DNA of 64,000 bases, from contig VZSF01001143.1 in NCBI GenBank assembly GCA_013398295.1, positions 393,476 through 457,475 on the forward strand, read 5' to 3'. The position numbers and the translations under genes are program-made. The notes under the pieces were generated by a model that ran no database searches, was not told the DNA's origin, and saw only the letters and a list, made by a program, of their open reading frames with translations. This document shows positions 1 to 60,720 of this stretch, piece after piece. The stretch comes from Chionis minor. Lineage: Eukaryota; Chordata; Aves; Charadriiformes; Chionididae. Every line of letters starts with the position of its first letter. Positions within the stretch are counted from its first letter, which is position 1.

Positions 1-1252
1 TTAGCCAGGGCAAATCATATGGTGCTGCTTATTGCTGCTTTCTGTAGGAGTTAATCTGAGGAAAACTGCTTGCTTTGTGGCACTTAAAGGGATACTTTTC
101 TTAAGTGCCTAGCCGTGCTCCCAGGGTAGTTGTTAGCACTTGTCTTCATGCTGCGGAGTAGTTTGAACCTAGTAATTCACTATCACTTGACGCACTACCA
201 AGTGTACATCTGAAGCGTTGTGGCTGGGATTCAGGGGCCCATTTCAATTCAATTAGAAGTGAGTGTAAGTGAAGATGCAGTGAAGCCTTTGAAGCTTCAG
301 GAATGCAGTGTAGATGTAATGTGATATAAGAGGGAACAGCTCTGTCCACTTGTGAATATCCCTTCATTCAGAAATAAAATCTCACGATCACAAGACAGAA
401 TCAGAAGAAGGCATTAATAGGAGATTTGTGTACAGTAGTACAGTGAAGTGAGGTAGTTATTTGAAGGGGAACAAATTGACTGAAGACTTACACAATTAAG
501 TTTTAACCTCAACCTCAAGTGCTCTCTATGAGCATTGATTACTGGTGGTAGCTTGCTGTTGGTGACCTCACTTGCTTTACTGTTGTATGTCTTTATCTGC
601 TTTGTGAATTCATTGTGGCTTTTTGCTTGCCTTCTCAGGAAGAATTGTCCTACTAGGTGATTAGTTGAGCTGGTGGAGGGACTGAGTTTGTTTGTTTAAT
701 TTGCAAACTCAGATTTCTGTAGAGATAGAGCATGAAGTATTTTGTCTATCCTAGAAGGTATTTCCTAGTAGGATGTGTTTTCAAGTTGTTGCTGTGCTTC
801 AGTTATAACTGAGGTTATAAATCCTGAGTCAGATTTACCATGAATGAGCTCAGGATACCCATATCCTACAAGCAGTCTACAACAGATAAGTTTTTGGCAT
901 TAACAATGCCCTTATCGCTTCTACCCTGCCACAGTTCTTCAAGCCCTCTCTGCAGGGAAGAGAGTAATTTGAGGTCCCTTTCTCCATGTGGTCTTGGTCT
1001 TTCTCCGAATGAGTTCTTAAAATTTGTTTTCTACCTTGAAAGGATTAATGCTTTTTGTAAACATAAGACCATAAAGGTTTCACAGAGGAATCAGTCACTT
1101 GAATATTCACAATAGTAAACTTAATTGTGAAGGTCTCAGTTACATGAAGTCTGTGAACAATCTGGCAATTGTGGTAGTTATCAAACTGTTGAAGATGTGA
1201 AATTTTTACTTGAACCTTTTTTTACCCAATTATACTTTAATGTTTTTAATAG
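1..1252 (+). other. TDP1 intron, 5' part cut by window start
   Basis: AT-rich sequence with no recognisable exon. I searched for the preceding TDP1 exon (the segment ending just before ILSPLFG) and did not find it here. Short open frames are chance ORFs. Confidence 0.75.
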
Positions 1253-49541
<48,289 letters not shown>

Positions 49542-49950
49542 ATGTTACCGGTGTTCTGTGATGTTTCACCTACTGACACTGAGCCTGCCACGCTACTTGC
49601 TAGACTGCTTATTTCTGTTTTTTAAGCTATAATGGCTAATTTGTTGTTAAAAGAACCATTAAAATGTTGATAATGGGGAGATTCTTGGAGAATCTGTAAC
49701 TATATTATGATAAATGGACTTGTAACACTGCCTTTTTAAATGCCTTTTTATATGCTTTTTCCTTACTCTGGTTCCTAGTGTGCTCTTCAAGATTAAAACA
49801 AGTGTAGACTGTTCTCAGAGATTCTCTCTGCATTTTTAGCTGTGTTAAATTTAAAATTTACTGTTTTGTGAGACTGTCAGTTGGCCTCAGTGGCTGGAAT
49901 AAAAGTTATGTATGTAAAATTAAATAAAAATAAATTCAACCTTGTTTATA
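49542..49950 (+). other. TDP1: TDP1 3' untranslated region
   Basis: About 400 bases of AT-rich non-coding sequence lie between the stop codon and a cluster of polyadenylation signals. The end near 49950 is inferred from normal signal-to-cleavage spacing, not seen directly. Confidence 0.75.
49898..49934 (+). terminator. TDP1: Cluster of three AATAAA polyadenylation signals
   Basis: AATAAA occurs at 49898-49903, 49923-49928 and 49929-49934, about 360-390 bases after the TDP1 stop codon. T/G-rich sequence follows at about 49945-49985, as expected for a downstream element. Confidence 0.75.
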
Positions 49951-50281
49951 TATCCTTTGTTTCATCTTCTAAGTGTGTACGTTTCAAACTGGGTTGAAGC
50001 TTTGCTTTGCAATTATTGCCTCTAATGCAAGCTCTGATATTTGCTGCTTTGGCTTCTTGTATTATTTAGCTTCTTGTCAGTTGTTTTCTAGTCCTTTTTT
50101 TATTATTATTTTTTATTATTTACCTAGCAGACATTCAAGTACTGTCCAAAACACTACATTGAAATGGATGGCTTTGGGTGGAGAAGAGTAGTGTTGAAGA
50201 GTGCATGGGATGTATGAACAACTGGTCCTGCAGCCTGGAAATCTTGTAGTATAATGTAGTACTTCATTCCACGCTGTACTA

Positions 50282-51540
50282 CAGAGGGAGGTGATTCAAG
50301 ACAGCCAGCATGGCTTCACCAAGAGCAAGTCTTGCCTGATCAAACTTATAGCCTTCTATGATGGAGTAACTACATCAGTAGACGAGGGAAGAGCTACGGA
50401 GGTCGATCTGGACTTCTGTAAGGCCTTTGACACAGTTCCCCACAGCATCCTTCTCTTGGAGTTGGAGAGATAACGGATTTGGCAGATGAGGAAGTGGTTG
50501 GATCGTAGCATCCAGAGGGTAGTGGTCAATGGCTCAATGTTCAGGAGATCAGTGATGAGTGGTCTCCTTGAGGGGTTCATATTGGGCCAGTGCTGTTTAA
50601 TATCTTCATCAGTGACATAGTGGGATTGAGGGCACCCTCAGCAAGTTTGCAGATGGCATCAAGCTGAGTGGTGCGGTTGACACACCTGAGGCTTGGGATG
50701 CCAACCAGAGGGACCTGGATGAGCTTTAGAAGTGGGCCCATGTGAACCTCATGAGGTTCAACAAGGCCAAGTGCACCTGGGCCAGAGCAGCCACCAGAAT
50801 CAATACAGGCTGGGGGATGGAGGCAGTGAGAGCAGCCCTGCCGAGGAGGACTTGGGGGTGCTGGTGGATGAAAATCTGGACATGAGGCAACAATGTGTGC
50901 TTGCAGCCCAGGTGGCCAACAATATCCTGGGCTGCATCAAAAGAAGCGTGTCCAGCAGGTTGAGGGAGGTGGTTCTGCCCCTCTACTCTGTTCTGAGGGG
51001 ACCCCACCTGGAATACTGAGTCCAGCTCTGGACCCCTCAGCACAGGAAAGACAGACGTGTTGGAGCGGGTCCAGAGGAGGGCCACAGAAATGACCAGAGT
51101 GCTGGAGCACCTCTGCTATGAGGACAGGCTGAGAGAGTTGGGGTGATTCTGCAGAAGATTCTGGGAAGAACTGATTGCAGCTTTTCAGTACTAAAAGGGG
51201 GCTTTATAAGAAAGCTGGAGACAGAGTTTTTTAGCAGGGCCTGATGAGATAGGACAAGGGGTAATGGCTTTAAACTAAAAAAGGGTAGATTTGAACAGAT
51301 AAAAGAATTTTTTTTTACAGTGAGATTGGTGAAATACTGGAATAGGTTGCCCAGGGAGGTGGTAGATGCTGCACCCCTGGAAGCAAGGGATGGGGCATCA
51401 AGGTCAGGCTGGACAGGGCTCTGAGCAACCTGATGTAGTTGAAGATGTCCCTGCTTACTGCAGGGGAGGTTGGACTAGATGACATTTAAAGGTCCCTTCC
51501 AACCCAAACCATTCCGTGATTCTTTGATACTATGATTCAT
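50282..51540 (+). mobile_element. CR1 LINE fragment (RT to 3' end)
   Basis: Starts near GGAGGTGATTCAAGACAGC, passes [20 protein letters not shown] at about 50400-50465, and ends in CCCTTCCAACCCAAACCATT plus the short terminal GATTCTTTGATACTATGATTC repeats. The active-site block reads FADGI at 50646-50660, so the second Asp is replaced by Gly. It is about 330 bases downstream of the TDP1 poly(A) region and closely related to the copy at 23224-24612 in the other orientation. Confidence 0.93.
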
Positions 51541-52650
51541 AATTCCTTCTGGATCCTAAATAATCTGGCCGGGTAGCTGTTCCAGTGCTGCTTCATGCAT
51601 TTTGTGGTGTCATTCCCCAAGAAGATTTGGAGTGCTTCCTAGTATTTTTCTAATGTCTGTCACTGTTTTGTTCAAAAATTACCATGGAAGAGGTGTGTGT
51701 TTAGGAAATTGTCGTGGCATCTGGTTAGCAAGAAGTTTTCTTTCCTGCACTGTCATAGTGCAGTCCACAGAGCAACACAATTAACTACTGCTTCTTCTCC
51801 ATCTTTCATACCCTTTCCCTCTTGTTGTACTCTCTCTAGTTAAATTCAAGTTCTGTGGTGGAGTTACAAGTTGGTCTTTCAATTTAAAAAGGTTATGACT
51901 TTCAGTTGTTGTTGGGGAAATCGTTGTACAGGCTCTTATTCAAAGGGTAAATGGAGCTAGATAGTGGAATAGCCTTGCCTGTAACACAGAGGAATTTTAC
52001 ACTCACTCTTCGCAGCAAGTACCAGGAACTTAGGTATTTAGGTTGCTCATTTCTTAGCTCATGTTGGCAATTTAAGAGGCCCAGTAATCATTATTATTGC
52101 TTTATCTGGTTTTGAGAACTTTGCAAATAATATGAGCTAAGTGCAGGTCAGAGCACTGCTGGGATGTCTGCAGAACAGAGAGGAAGATCGCTTTCTGCTT
52201 CCTACCTCTCGATTCTGGATGCAAAATCTGTGTACTACATGCAGAAACTGTTCAACTCTATCCTCGATGAGCCTGAAAAGAAAGGGATCAGGGAAAGTAA
52301 CATGAAAATGCTCTGGAAACAGAGCCATTGTGATACTCCCTTTTTAAGAGAGTATGATCTCGTTTTAATTATTTTCATTCTGTGGGAATTAGAGAATTTC
52401 TAAGTAGAAATCTGTCTCCATATAAGGAAAGCTTTAAGACTTCTAAAAGGTTGACTAACAATCAATAGACATTTATCACGAATTTGTGAAGGATGTTACA
52501 ATTTATTGATGCTACGTATGTGAGCATTTCTATTTTGCGCATAGAGTGGTTTGACTGGCTCCAAGGCATTCCTTGTTAAATTCCAGCTGGAATTTTTCAG
52601 TTTCCAGAAGCTTGGTATGATTTAACGTAGGCTCTCCATGGCTCAGGTTA
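51541..52650. other. Intergenic, nothing recognised
   Basis: AT-rich DNA between two CR1 copies. A short open frame at 52164-52403 has no recognised family. Confidence 0.65.
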
Positions 52651-52750
52651 ATCATAGAACCATGAAATGGTTTAGGTTGGAAAGGACCTTAAAGATCATC
52701 TAGTTCCAACCCCAATGCTCTGTCAGATCATCCCAAAGTCCGTCAATGGG
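52651..52750 (-). mobile_element. Very short CR1 3'-end fragment
   Basis: ATCATAGAACCATGAAATGG and TTTAGGTTGGAAAGGACC are followed by AGATCATCTAGTTCCAACCC. This is only the terminal 100 bases of a CR1-type element. Confidence 0.85.
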
Positions 52751-55700
52751 AACAAATAAACCAAGTGATCAATTCTGCTAGGAAAACTCAGGAAAACTTT
52801 CCAACTCAGAGCTGTGACCCAAAGCAACTTGGGCTGTGGCATAAGCATGGGACTGAGGCACTGCTGGGTGGCAGAGGTGAGGGATGAGTGAAGGCTGCGG
52901 GCTTGGTTTGCTGGACAGTATGTGGTGTGAGGTGAACTGAGGGTTCAAATAAACGTTGAGTTTGGTTGAAAAAGATAAACAGGTAGTTCTGTTTTAACTT
53001 CTGCTCTTCCAGAATGGTAAGGAAAACTTGTTTTGAAGAAACTGTCCAATGATAACTAAAGATCCAGGGCGGCAGCAGTCTCTGGCAGTCACTCCCGTGC
53101 AACCCAAACACGGCTGGGCTTCGTGACATATTAGAGCTGGCCAGAACACTCCTGACAGAACCTTTGGCCAGAAAATGCTGTTTAATCACAATTTCTTAAA
53201 CATGCAGTCTCTCAGGTGCCAAGACAGACATAAGAACACTTTCTTAACTGTCAGAATAAAATTTTAAAATTCCTCTTGTGCATTGTATTTTGAAGTTCTG
53301 TTTTCTTGATAATTTTTTGTTTCATGTTTGTCTTTCACAATTTTCCTTTTTTCCACTCCCATTTCACTTAATTCTGGTAAGTAGTTGACCTCTGCATAAT
53401 CATTTTTATCTAGAAGATCAGTGGATTTTAGAATTGTCTCTGAAGAAAAGTAGGGGCCCTAACATTTGGAAAGTGAAACTAGGAATAAAGAAAAGGAGAA
53501 AACAACTTAGCCCAACCCACTGGAGAATATCTGACATATGAAGCTGGATTTGACTCGGGATCTTTGGTTAAAGCAATATTTAGGTCTGAAACTTGTGTGC
53601 TTCTCATTTACTTTTAAAAGGTAGTCAAAATTAAAAAAAAAAAAATAAAGGAAGAAGGCAATAGCATTGTCTGTAAAAGTTATTGTTATTCAGCACATCT
53701 TTTTTACTCAATAAACTGCTGATCAATTTCTCTTGCTACTGCTGAGAATGAATCTGTTCTGGTGCTGCTTCAAAATGAAATACTTTCCATTATAACAACA
53801 GCATAAGAATGTATTGTTAATGCATATCAATACATGCTGGTGCAAATAATGTGCATACATTTCTGCAGCGCTGCTAATTAGCTTGTAAAGAAGGAAGCAG
53901 GGCATTTTTCTGTGCCTAAGTGGCTAAAACAACTTGATCAAGCCCTAGCCAATTTTAATGGCGAATGCAATTGGTTATGCTTTGTAAAAGCTTAATTGAC
54001 TCCTAACCGCCAGCTGCACAAGGTCCCATACTGGTGTTATAAACCATCCAGCAGAGAGGCCACGGGTTATGGAAGGGAACCAAACTGCAGAGCTGCCACA
54101 CACCCTGCAGAAGGAGAGATCGTGGCGGGTGACTGGAAATTTGGTTTCACAGTGGCGCTTCGGTATTGGACTGCACTGTGGTAGCCATTAACATAATGGG
54201 ATAATACCAGTTTACTCCCTCCTGGGACAAGGAAGGAAAATAAGTGGTTGCTTGTGATTCTGAAAAGATTAAATCTTCTGTCTAGGGCAGCATAACATTG
54301 TGCAGTTTCTTACTGGAGTCACACTAAAGCAATGTTCTAATTTAGGTTCGTTCAAGAGCATGATACAGTGATCTATCTAGAGTTATTTCACTGCACTTTG
54401 GACTAAATCCAGCATCACAGAAGGTAAACAGCCGTGAAGGTACCATGCGATTTGTTCCATGCTAGCTGTGCAAACAAGCAACAAGATTATAGCTGTCTTG
54501 TTTGGTGGCTTTCCTAAATGCATCAATGTGCTTTTTCAGAAATTAGTGATATGTTAGTTCCTTGTACTTTCTTCTGCTAAGGCTTTCTATGCTTTTGAGA
54601 GTCCAGCCTGTCTTCCAGTAAACCAATATGATCAAAGTGACAGAAATAACGGCACAGAAAATTCCAGGTAAATGAAAATTAATAAACAGAGTTCAATACA
54701 AAGAACTAAATATTGAGATCAGTTAATTAATGTAATATAGAAATAGTCACTGTGACATACTCTGTCTATCCAATGTGTGTATCTGAAAACATTCAAACAG
54801 ATGCAATGTTCTTTCTAGTGCTAGATGCTACCTAATTCTATAGGTATTTCTATTGACATCAATAAAGTTGCTGGCATTTTACACCTGTGGAATTAATCAC
54901 TATGACCCAGGATGTCAGAATTTTAGCCAAATACCAACAGTTGTCACAGCATTCCCTCTCTCTTACCTCTGGAGTTTCTTTTAATCTGAGCAACTGCAAG
55001 TGCCAGGGAGAAATAAAAAAACATAGCAAAAAGTACTGGAGGCCAAAAGGAGCTGTGTAAGTTCAGAGAAGTAAGTTCTTGTATTAATCTACAGTCTTTA
55101 TATCTTTGGCTTTTTTCCGTTTTGTAACATACTAGCTTTTCTGCTTCCCCATTTATCAAAATTTTAATCTCAGTTCAAACTTATTCCCAGTTACTGTGTT
55201 CTAAATGTTTCTGCAGTGCTTTCAAGGTATCGCGACCCCGTTGTATTAATCAGAGTAAAAAGTACATCCTTCAGTTGAAAGTATTTTCCATTGCTTAGAA
55301 TGGAGGAATGCGAGGGGGCTCCCGGATTCTTTTACTAACTCTTTTTCTGACTCCAGTCTGACTTAATAAGCATTAATTCACGTGTCTCATTTTCTCCCTT
55401 AACGTACAAACCACTATGGCACACAGTTCTAGTACCAATGTAAATAAGCATTAACAAACAAAAAACTTTGCTCTCAATGGTGGTGGTTTGTTATGCAGTT
55501 TGGAAAACTAAGCCACCAACCCAACTGTGTTTTTCTTACCTGTTGAAACGCTGGAAGATAAACAGCACGCACACGCAACGTGACTTCCAAAAGTGGAAGT
55601 TGTTCTTGAGGACAGCTCTTCAGGAGTCCCTTGCAGGGACTTCTAAGCCCTGTCTATCTCTGTCTCACTTTCACAATTGTAAAATTTAATTTCAAAATCT

Positions 55701-55949
55701 TCAAATGAAAATACCCCTATAGGGTGTCCTCTAAGTATAAATGAAACACTGTCTTCCCCAAGAAGACTAGAATACAATTATCTTTATCAGCCACACTTTA
55801 GCAACTGATGTGGAAGACATGGAAGAAGTCTTCACATTTCTCATTTGTGAAAATCTCTTTTACACAGCCACATTTAGTCACCTTTTCTGCTAAGCGTCTT
55901 CTGCTTTGAGGGACGAGTACACTAGATAAAAGCAAGAAGCAAAATTCCA
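52751..55949. other. Intergenic region
   Basis: No gene recognised. A poly-A run lies at 53633-53644. The block at about 53930-54200 is less AT-rich and of higher complexity than its surroundings and could be a conserved non-coding element, but I cannot test this. Confidence 0.6.
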
Positions 55950-56580
55950 GCTGAAGATGAGCCGGCAGTGTGCCCAGGTGGCCAAGAAGGCCAAGAGCAC
56001 CCTGGCCTGTATCAGGAACAGTGTGGCCAGCAGGACTAGGGAAGCGATCGTCCCCGCGTACTCGGCACTGGTGAGGCTGCACCTTGATACTGTGTTCAGT
56101 TTTGGGCCCCTCACTGCAAGTAAGACATTAAGATTCTAAAGCGCATCCAAAGAAGGACAATGAGGCTGGTGAAGGGTCCAGAGAACAAGTCCTGTGAGGA
56201 GCAGCTGCGGGAACTGGGGCTGCCTAATCTGGAGAAAAGGAGGCTGAAGGGAGACCTTATCGCTCTCTACAACCACATGAAAGGAGGCTGTAGAGAGCTG
56301 GGTGTCGATTTCTTCTCCCAAGTAACAGGCAATAGGACAAGAAGAAACAGCCAGGGGAGGTTTAAATGGGATATTAGGAAAAATTTCTTCACTGAGAGGG
56401 TTGTCAAGTGTTGGAACAGGCTGCCCAGGGAAGTGGCTGAGGCACCATCCCTGGAGGTATTTAAAAGCCATGTAGATGTGACGACGAGGGACATGGCCTA
56501 GTGGTGGGCTTGACAGTGCTAGGTTAACAGTTGGACGTCATGATCTCAAGTGTTCTCCAACCTAAATGATTCTACGATTC
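55950..56580 (+). mobile_element. CR1 LINE 3' fragment
   Basis: Starts with GATGAGCCGGCAGTGTGCCC and codes for AQVAKKAKSTLACIRNSVAS. It runs to [20 protein letters not shown] and a 3' end at CCAACCTAAATGATTCTACG. It differs clearly in sequence from the copy at 50282-51540, so it is a different CR1 subfamily. It contains an open stretch (56160-56501) left over from ORF2. Confidence 0.92.
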
Positions 56581-59150
56581 CTTACTTCACATTCAGCAGG
56601 ACTCCCCCAGAGATGAAATATTTTTGAAACTCTTAGCAAAGCAACAGGGATGTTGAAAAGTTTAGCCTACTCTAGATGTCCCAAGTGCCACATGTTCATG
56701 AAGTTTTGGGCTTTTTTTTCAAACTAGTTTGTTAACATCAAGGTTATTAAGTTCCAGAAGTTTTGTTCAGCATCAAAGGCTGTTTTCTTTGCTCCTCAAC
56801 CATTCTATATAAAATTAGCTCAGGAGTAAATTGCAGCTCTTCCATGGCTTCTCCAAAGATAAGCAGTGCATTTCAGTTAAGTGTACCAGCTTATCACTTC
56901 CAAAGGAGATGTTTAATTAAAAGTACTGACACTACCAATGAGAGTAACTAAATCTCCGCGTGAGTCTTCCAAGTAATTTGCTGATGCATTAATAATAGTT
57001 CTGTTCTGACTGGACATTTGTTGGCAATCATTACTAGGGTACTCGGTGACTGCAGCTTTCTTAATTACAGGGTTACCATTTAACATTATCAACAGAACTA
57101 GTAAATACATTGATTTTTTTTCTGTTATTTACAATCATGCTAAGCCTCGCCACCACCAATCTTTTTGTCACTAAATACCGGCACGTATAGGCACTGGGGA
57201 GCTGCATGCTTGTGGTGTGGAGGGGGAGAGCAAATGGAGCAGTTGCCTGATAATAATGCCCCAAGTGACTGTACTGAGGTTAATGGCAATGTATTCAGTG
57301 TTCGGGCTCACAAGATGTTAAATTCAATTTGGGGTTAATTTAAATGTCAGCAACATGTTTAGCCTTTTTTTTTTTAACCTGAAACTAAGAGGTAACTTTT
57401 TTCCCCCCCCTTATACTAGTGTGCACTTTGCATTTCTTTATTCAACCTTGTGGAATAAAAAATATTTCTTTATTCAACCTTGCTTAGATGCATGGTGACT
57501 TAGATGGGTGACTTCACCCATTCAGACTTCACCGTGGTCTTCACACGGTCAAGTTTTTCCAGCTATCTACCCAAGAACAATGGGAATAGTGACCTTTTTG
57601 TGATCTAAACAATGTATTCTTTAGAATTAGTACCTCAATTAAAACAGGGGAAGTAAATGAAGAAAAGTAGCTGAAAACAATAGAAGATGCCACATCTGTG
57701 ATGTTTGTCAGCCATCTTCTCATCTTCTACTTCAGGATTCCAGCCAGTATCAACTCACATTTGCTCTATCCCTTAATAGGGAGCACGTCCTTTAATAGCC
57801 ACTTTCTCAAGAGATTAAATCACTGCATATCCTTTATACTGTTTTAGTTTGGTGAAGATCAGATTTGGCAAATTAAGGGAACTTGCAATTTTTGATGCCC
57901 AGTGACAGCAGTATCCGTCATTGCCTTTCAAAACCATTGCCAGATGTTCTTACCTGCGTGAATGTAATGCTCCCTCTGTGCCCAAGACGAATACAAAAAT
58001 AACTATTTGTCACTAACAAAATAATGTGTAAATAACAGGAGGAACTCATTATCTTTGAATAATTTTCCTTGGATAATTCTTTGGATAATGTGATTGTTCT
58101 TCACATTCCTTTGGGCAATCACATCGATGTCATGGTTTCAAGCAGTTAAAGGCTCCTGTTGCCACTCTGCTAATCCACGCCAGGCAAGAACAACTTTGAT
58201 GGATGGAGACGTCAGTGTGGGCTGAGGGTGCTCAGTTGGTTCTGCTGCCTCTGCTGGCTGGGAGAACGCTGATTTAAATCCGCCTTCTTTCTGGCTGGCA
58301 AAGATTGGCAAAACAAAGAAAGATTGAGGGGGGTTCTTCCTCTAATTTGAACTATCGATTATTTTAAAGATGCACCATCATTTTTTATGGAAGCGTGTGG
58401 TTACCTTTAGCACTTGGGACAGAGTCTGGTTAGTTTGACTGGCATCCCGTCTTCCTCTTTTTTCGGCTGTTTAATGTCTTCCAGCCTGGCTGCTAATTTT
58501 AATTGCCGTATGTCAGTCGATGCTGACGACTAATGAGGAGGGAATAAAATCCTCCAGCTCGATGCGTTGTTTATCACCCATGAATAAGAACAAATGGGAA
58601 AAAACCGAAGAGGAAGCGTGAGTCCCATTCATCCTTGGCTGTTGGTTTACTGTGCAGTGCAGCACTTGGCTTCTCTGTGTGCCGTGCAGGCCCATTGCCG
58701 CGCAGCGGGTCATCCTCTCTTCAACACCGGCACAGAATTGCCCACGGTCCACCCCCAGGAGCCAGACCAACACCCAAAATTCAAACACACCTCAGGCTGT
58801 GAGACCATCAATGGCTCTTACCCTAAGTATACAATTATCTACCGTTAAGGGAGATTTGTAATTACTAAGATCTTACCCTTAGTTCCCATCGCATTTTAAC
58901 TGCAACATTAATTAATAGAAAAAGGAGGCGGGGGAAGCAACTGTTGTTGTAATACCTAATTGACCTGCTTGCTAAAATGAAATATATGTAGGTTGTTTTT
59001 CACTGGAAAGAAAGTTTATACGCAAACATGATTGACAGAGCTGAATTCTAGCCCCCAGTCGTTTTAAAGTGGAGTTCAGCACCGTAGTAATTGCCAGATA
59101 TTGTTGGGTTTAGCTTTTTCTTTTTACAGCAACAATGGTTTTTCCAGAAG
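56581..59150. other. Intergenic, upstream of the CpG island
   Basis: Mostly AT-rich. It contains a 19-bp direct repeat at 57432-57450 and 57464-57482. The part at about 58140-58600 has mixed composition with homeobox-like TAAT motifs and could be regulatory. No coding sequence is recognised. Confidence 0.6.
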
Positions 59151-60720
59151 GCCTGGCTCGAGAGCTCTTTGACCCTGGAAAATAAGGCATTTGGAGACGG
59201 CCCTGCGGCGGGAGAGCTGGCCCGGTGCTCCACACGCCTTTTCCCGCCGGCTGCCCCCGCCGGCGGGTGGGGATGTGGGAACGGGCGGGGAAGGCCCTCA
59301 GCAGCCCCACCTCCAGCGACAGAGGTGCCCTCTTTTGGCAAAAGAGAGGAATTTCTCTCGCTTTGATGGCAGGGGCGCATCCCCAGACGCAGGGTTTGGC
59401 TTTTTGACTCCCGCTCCCCGCCAGAGGCCCCCGTTTCCCCGGCCGGCACCGCGCTGCGCAGCCCCACGGCCCGCCCCGAGGACGGGGCGGACGGCGCGGA
59501 CGGCAGGCCCCCGCCGGCGGGCGCCGGGGNNNNNNNNNNNNNNNNNNNNNNNNNNNNNNNNNNNNNNNNNNNNNNNNNNNNNNNNNNNNNNNNNNNNNNN
59601 NNNNNNNNNNNNNNNNNNNNNNNNNNNNNNNNNNNNNNNNNNNNNNNNNNNNNNNNNNNNNNNNNNNNNNNNNNNNNNNNNNNNNNNNNNNNNNNNNNNN
59701 NNNNNNNNNNNNNNNNNNNNNNNNNNNNNNNNNNNNNNNNNNNNNNNNNNNNNNNNNNNNNNNNNNNNNNNNNNNNNNNNNNNNNNNNNNNNNNNNNNNN
59801 NNNNNNNNNNNNNNNNNNNNNNNNNNNNNNNNNNNNNNNNNNNNNNNNNNNNNNNNNNNNNNNNNNNNNNNNNNNNNNNNNNNNNNNNNNNNNNNNNNNN
59901 NNNNNNNNNNNNNNNNNNNNNNNNNNNNNNNNNNNNNNNNNNNNNNNNNNNNNNNNNNNNNNNNNNNNNNNNNNNNNNNNNNNNNNNNNNNNNNNNNNNN
60001 NNNNNNNNNNNNNNNNNNNNNNNNNNNNNNNNNNNNNNNNNNNNNNNNNNNNNNNNNNNNNNNNNNNNNNNNNNNNNNNNNNNNNNNNNNNNNNNNNNNN
60101 NNNNNNNNNNNNNNNNNNNNNNNNNNNNNNNNNNNNNNNNNNNNNNNNNNNNNNNNNNNNNNNNNNNNNNNNNNNNNNNNNNNNNNNNNNNNNNNNNNNN
60201 NNNNNNNNNNNNNNNNNNNNNNNNNNNNNNNNNNNNNNNNNNNNNNNNNNNNNNNNNNNNNNNNNNGGGCGGGGCGGCGCGGCCCCTCTGTGCCCCCCAG
60301 CTCCCCGGGCGGGCGGCGGGCTTCGCGCCGCTGCCGGGCATGGTCCTGTCTCCCGGCGGATCCTTTCCCCCCCCCGCCCCGTCTGCTGCCGTCCGAGCGG
60401 CGCTGCCGCGGGAGGCACCGCGCCGGCGGAAAGCGCTCCCCCCGTTAGGCGCCCCAGCAGCGCCGGGAAGCCCGAGGGCTGGCGAGGCGGCCCCGCTGGC
60501 TGCTCGCCCTCCCGGCGGGCCGGGCGGCGGCTGCCGGACTTTCCCCCGGGAGTTCCGCTTGCCGGCGCGGAGGAACGGAGGATCATCGGCCCGCGGTGGC
60601 AGGCTCGGTGAGGGAACGGCCGAAAGCACCCCAAGCCGGCAGCTTTAAGCGAAGGCTCCATGTCTTTAAATTTGGGAAAATCTTCTCCTGGCAAATCTTA
60701 GACGTGGAGGTAGGTGGCTT
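59150..60720. promoter_or_regulatory. CpG island with assembly gap; possible promoter and first exon of KCNK13
   Basis: Both flanks of the gap (59150-59529 and 60267-60720) are very GC-rich with many CpG, in sharp contrast to the AT-rich window, as expected for a CpG-island promoter. The position, about 9.5 kb after TDP1, fits the start of KCNK13, which follows TDP1 in the same orientation in other vertebrates. No KCNK13 residues are visible on either side, so the exon would have to be inside the gap. The long open frames here come mainly from N translated as X and from high GC, and are not genes. Confidence 0.6.
59530..60266. other. Assembly gap of 737 N
   Basis: Unknown sequence inside the GC-rich island. 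Such gaps in bird assemblies often reflect extreme GC content and poor read coverage, and the real length may differ. Confidence 0.99.

Noticed and set aside
49898..49934. AATAAA cluster as a simple A/T microsatellite
   Set aside because: It lies at the expected distance after the TDP1 stop codon with a following T/G-rich stretch, so polyadenylation signals are the better reading.
56160..56501. 113-codon frame on the + strand
   Set aside because: It is the C-terminal end of CR1 ORF2 ([18 protein letters not shown] and so on) in a 5'-truncated copy.
59048..60694. Very long open frames on both strands (443-548 codons)
   Set aside because: They run through 737 N that are read as X, and the flanks are GC-rich, so stop codons are rare in every frame. 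The visible residues match no family and opposite strands are open at once.
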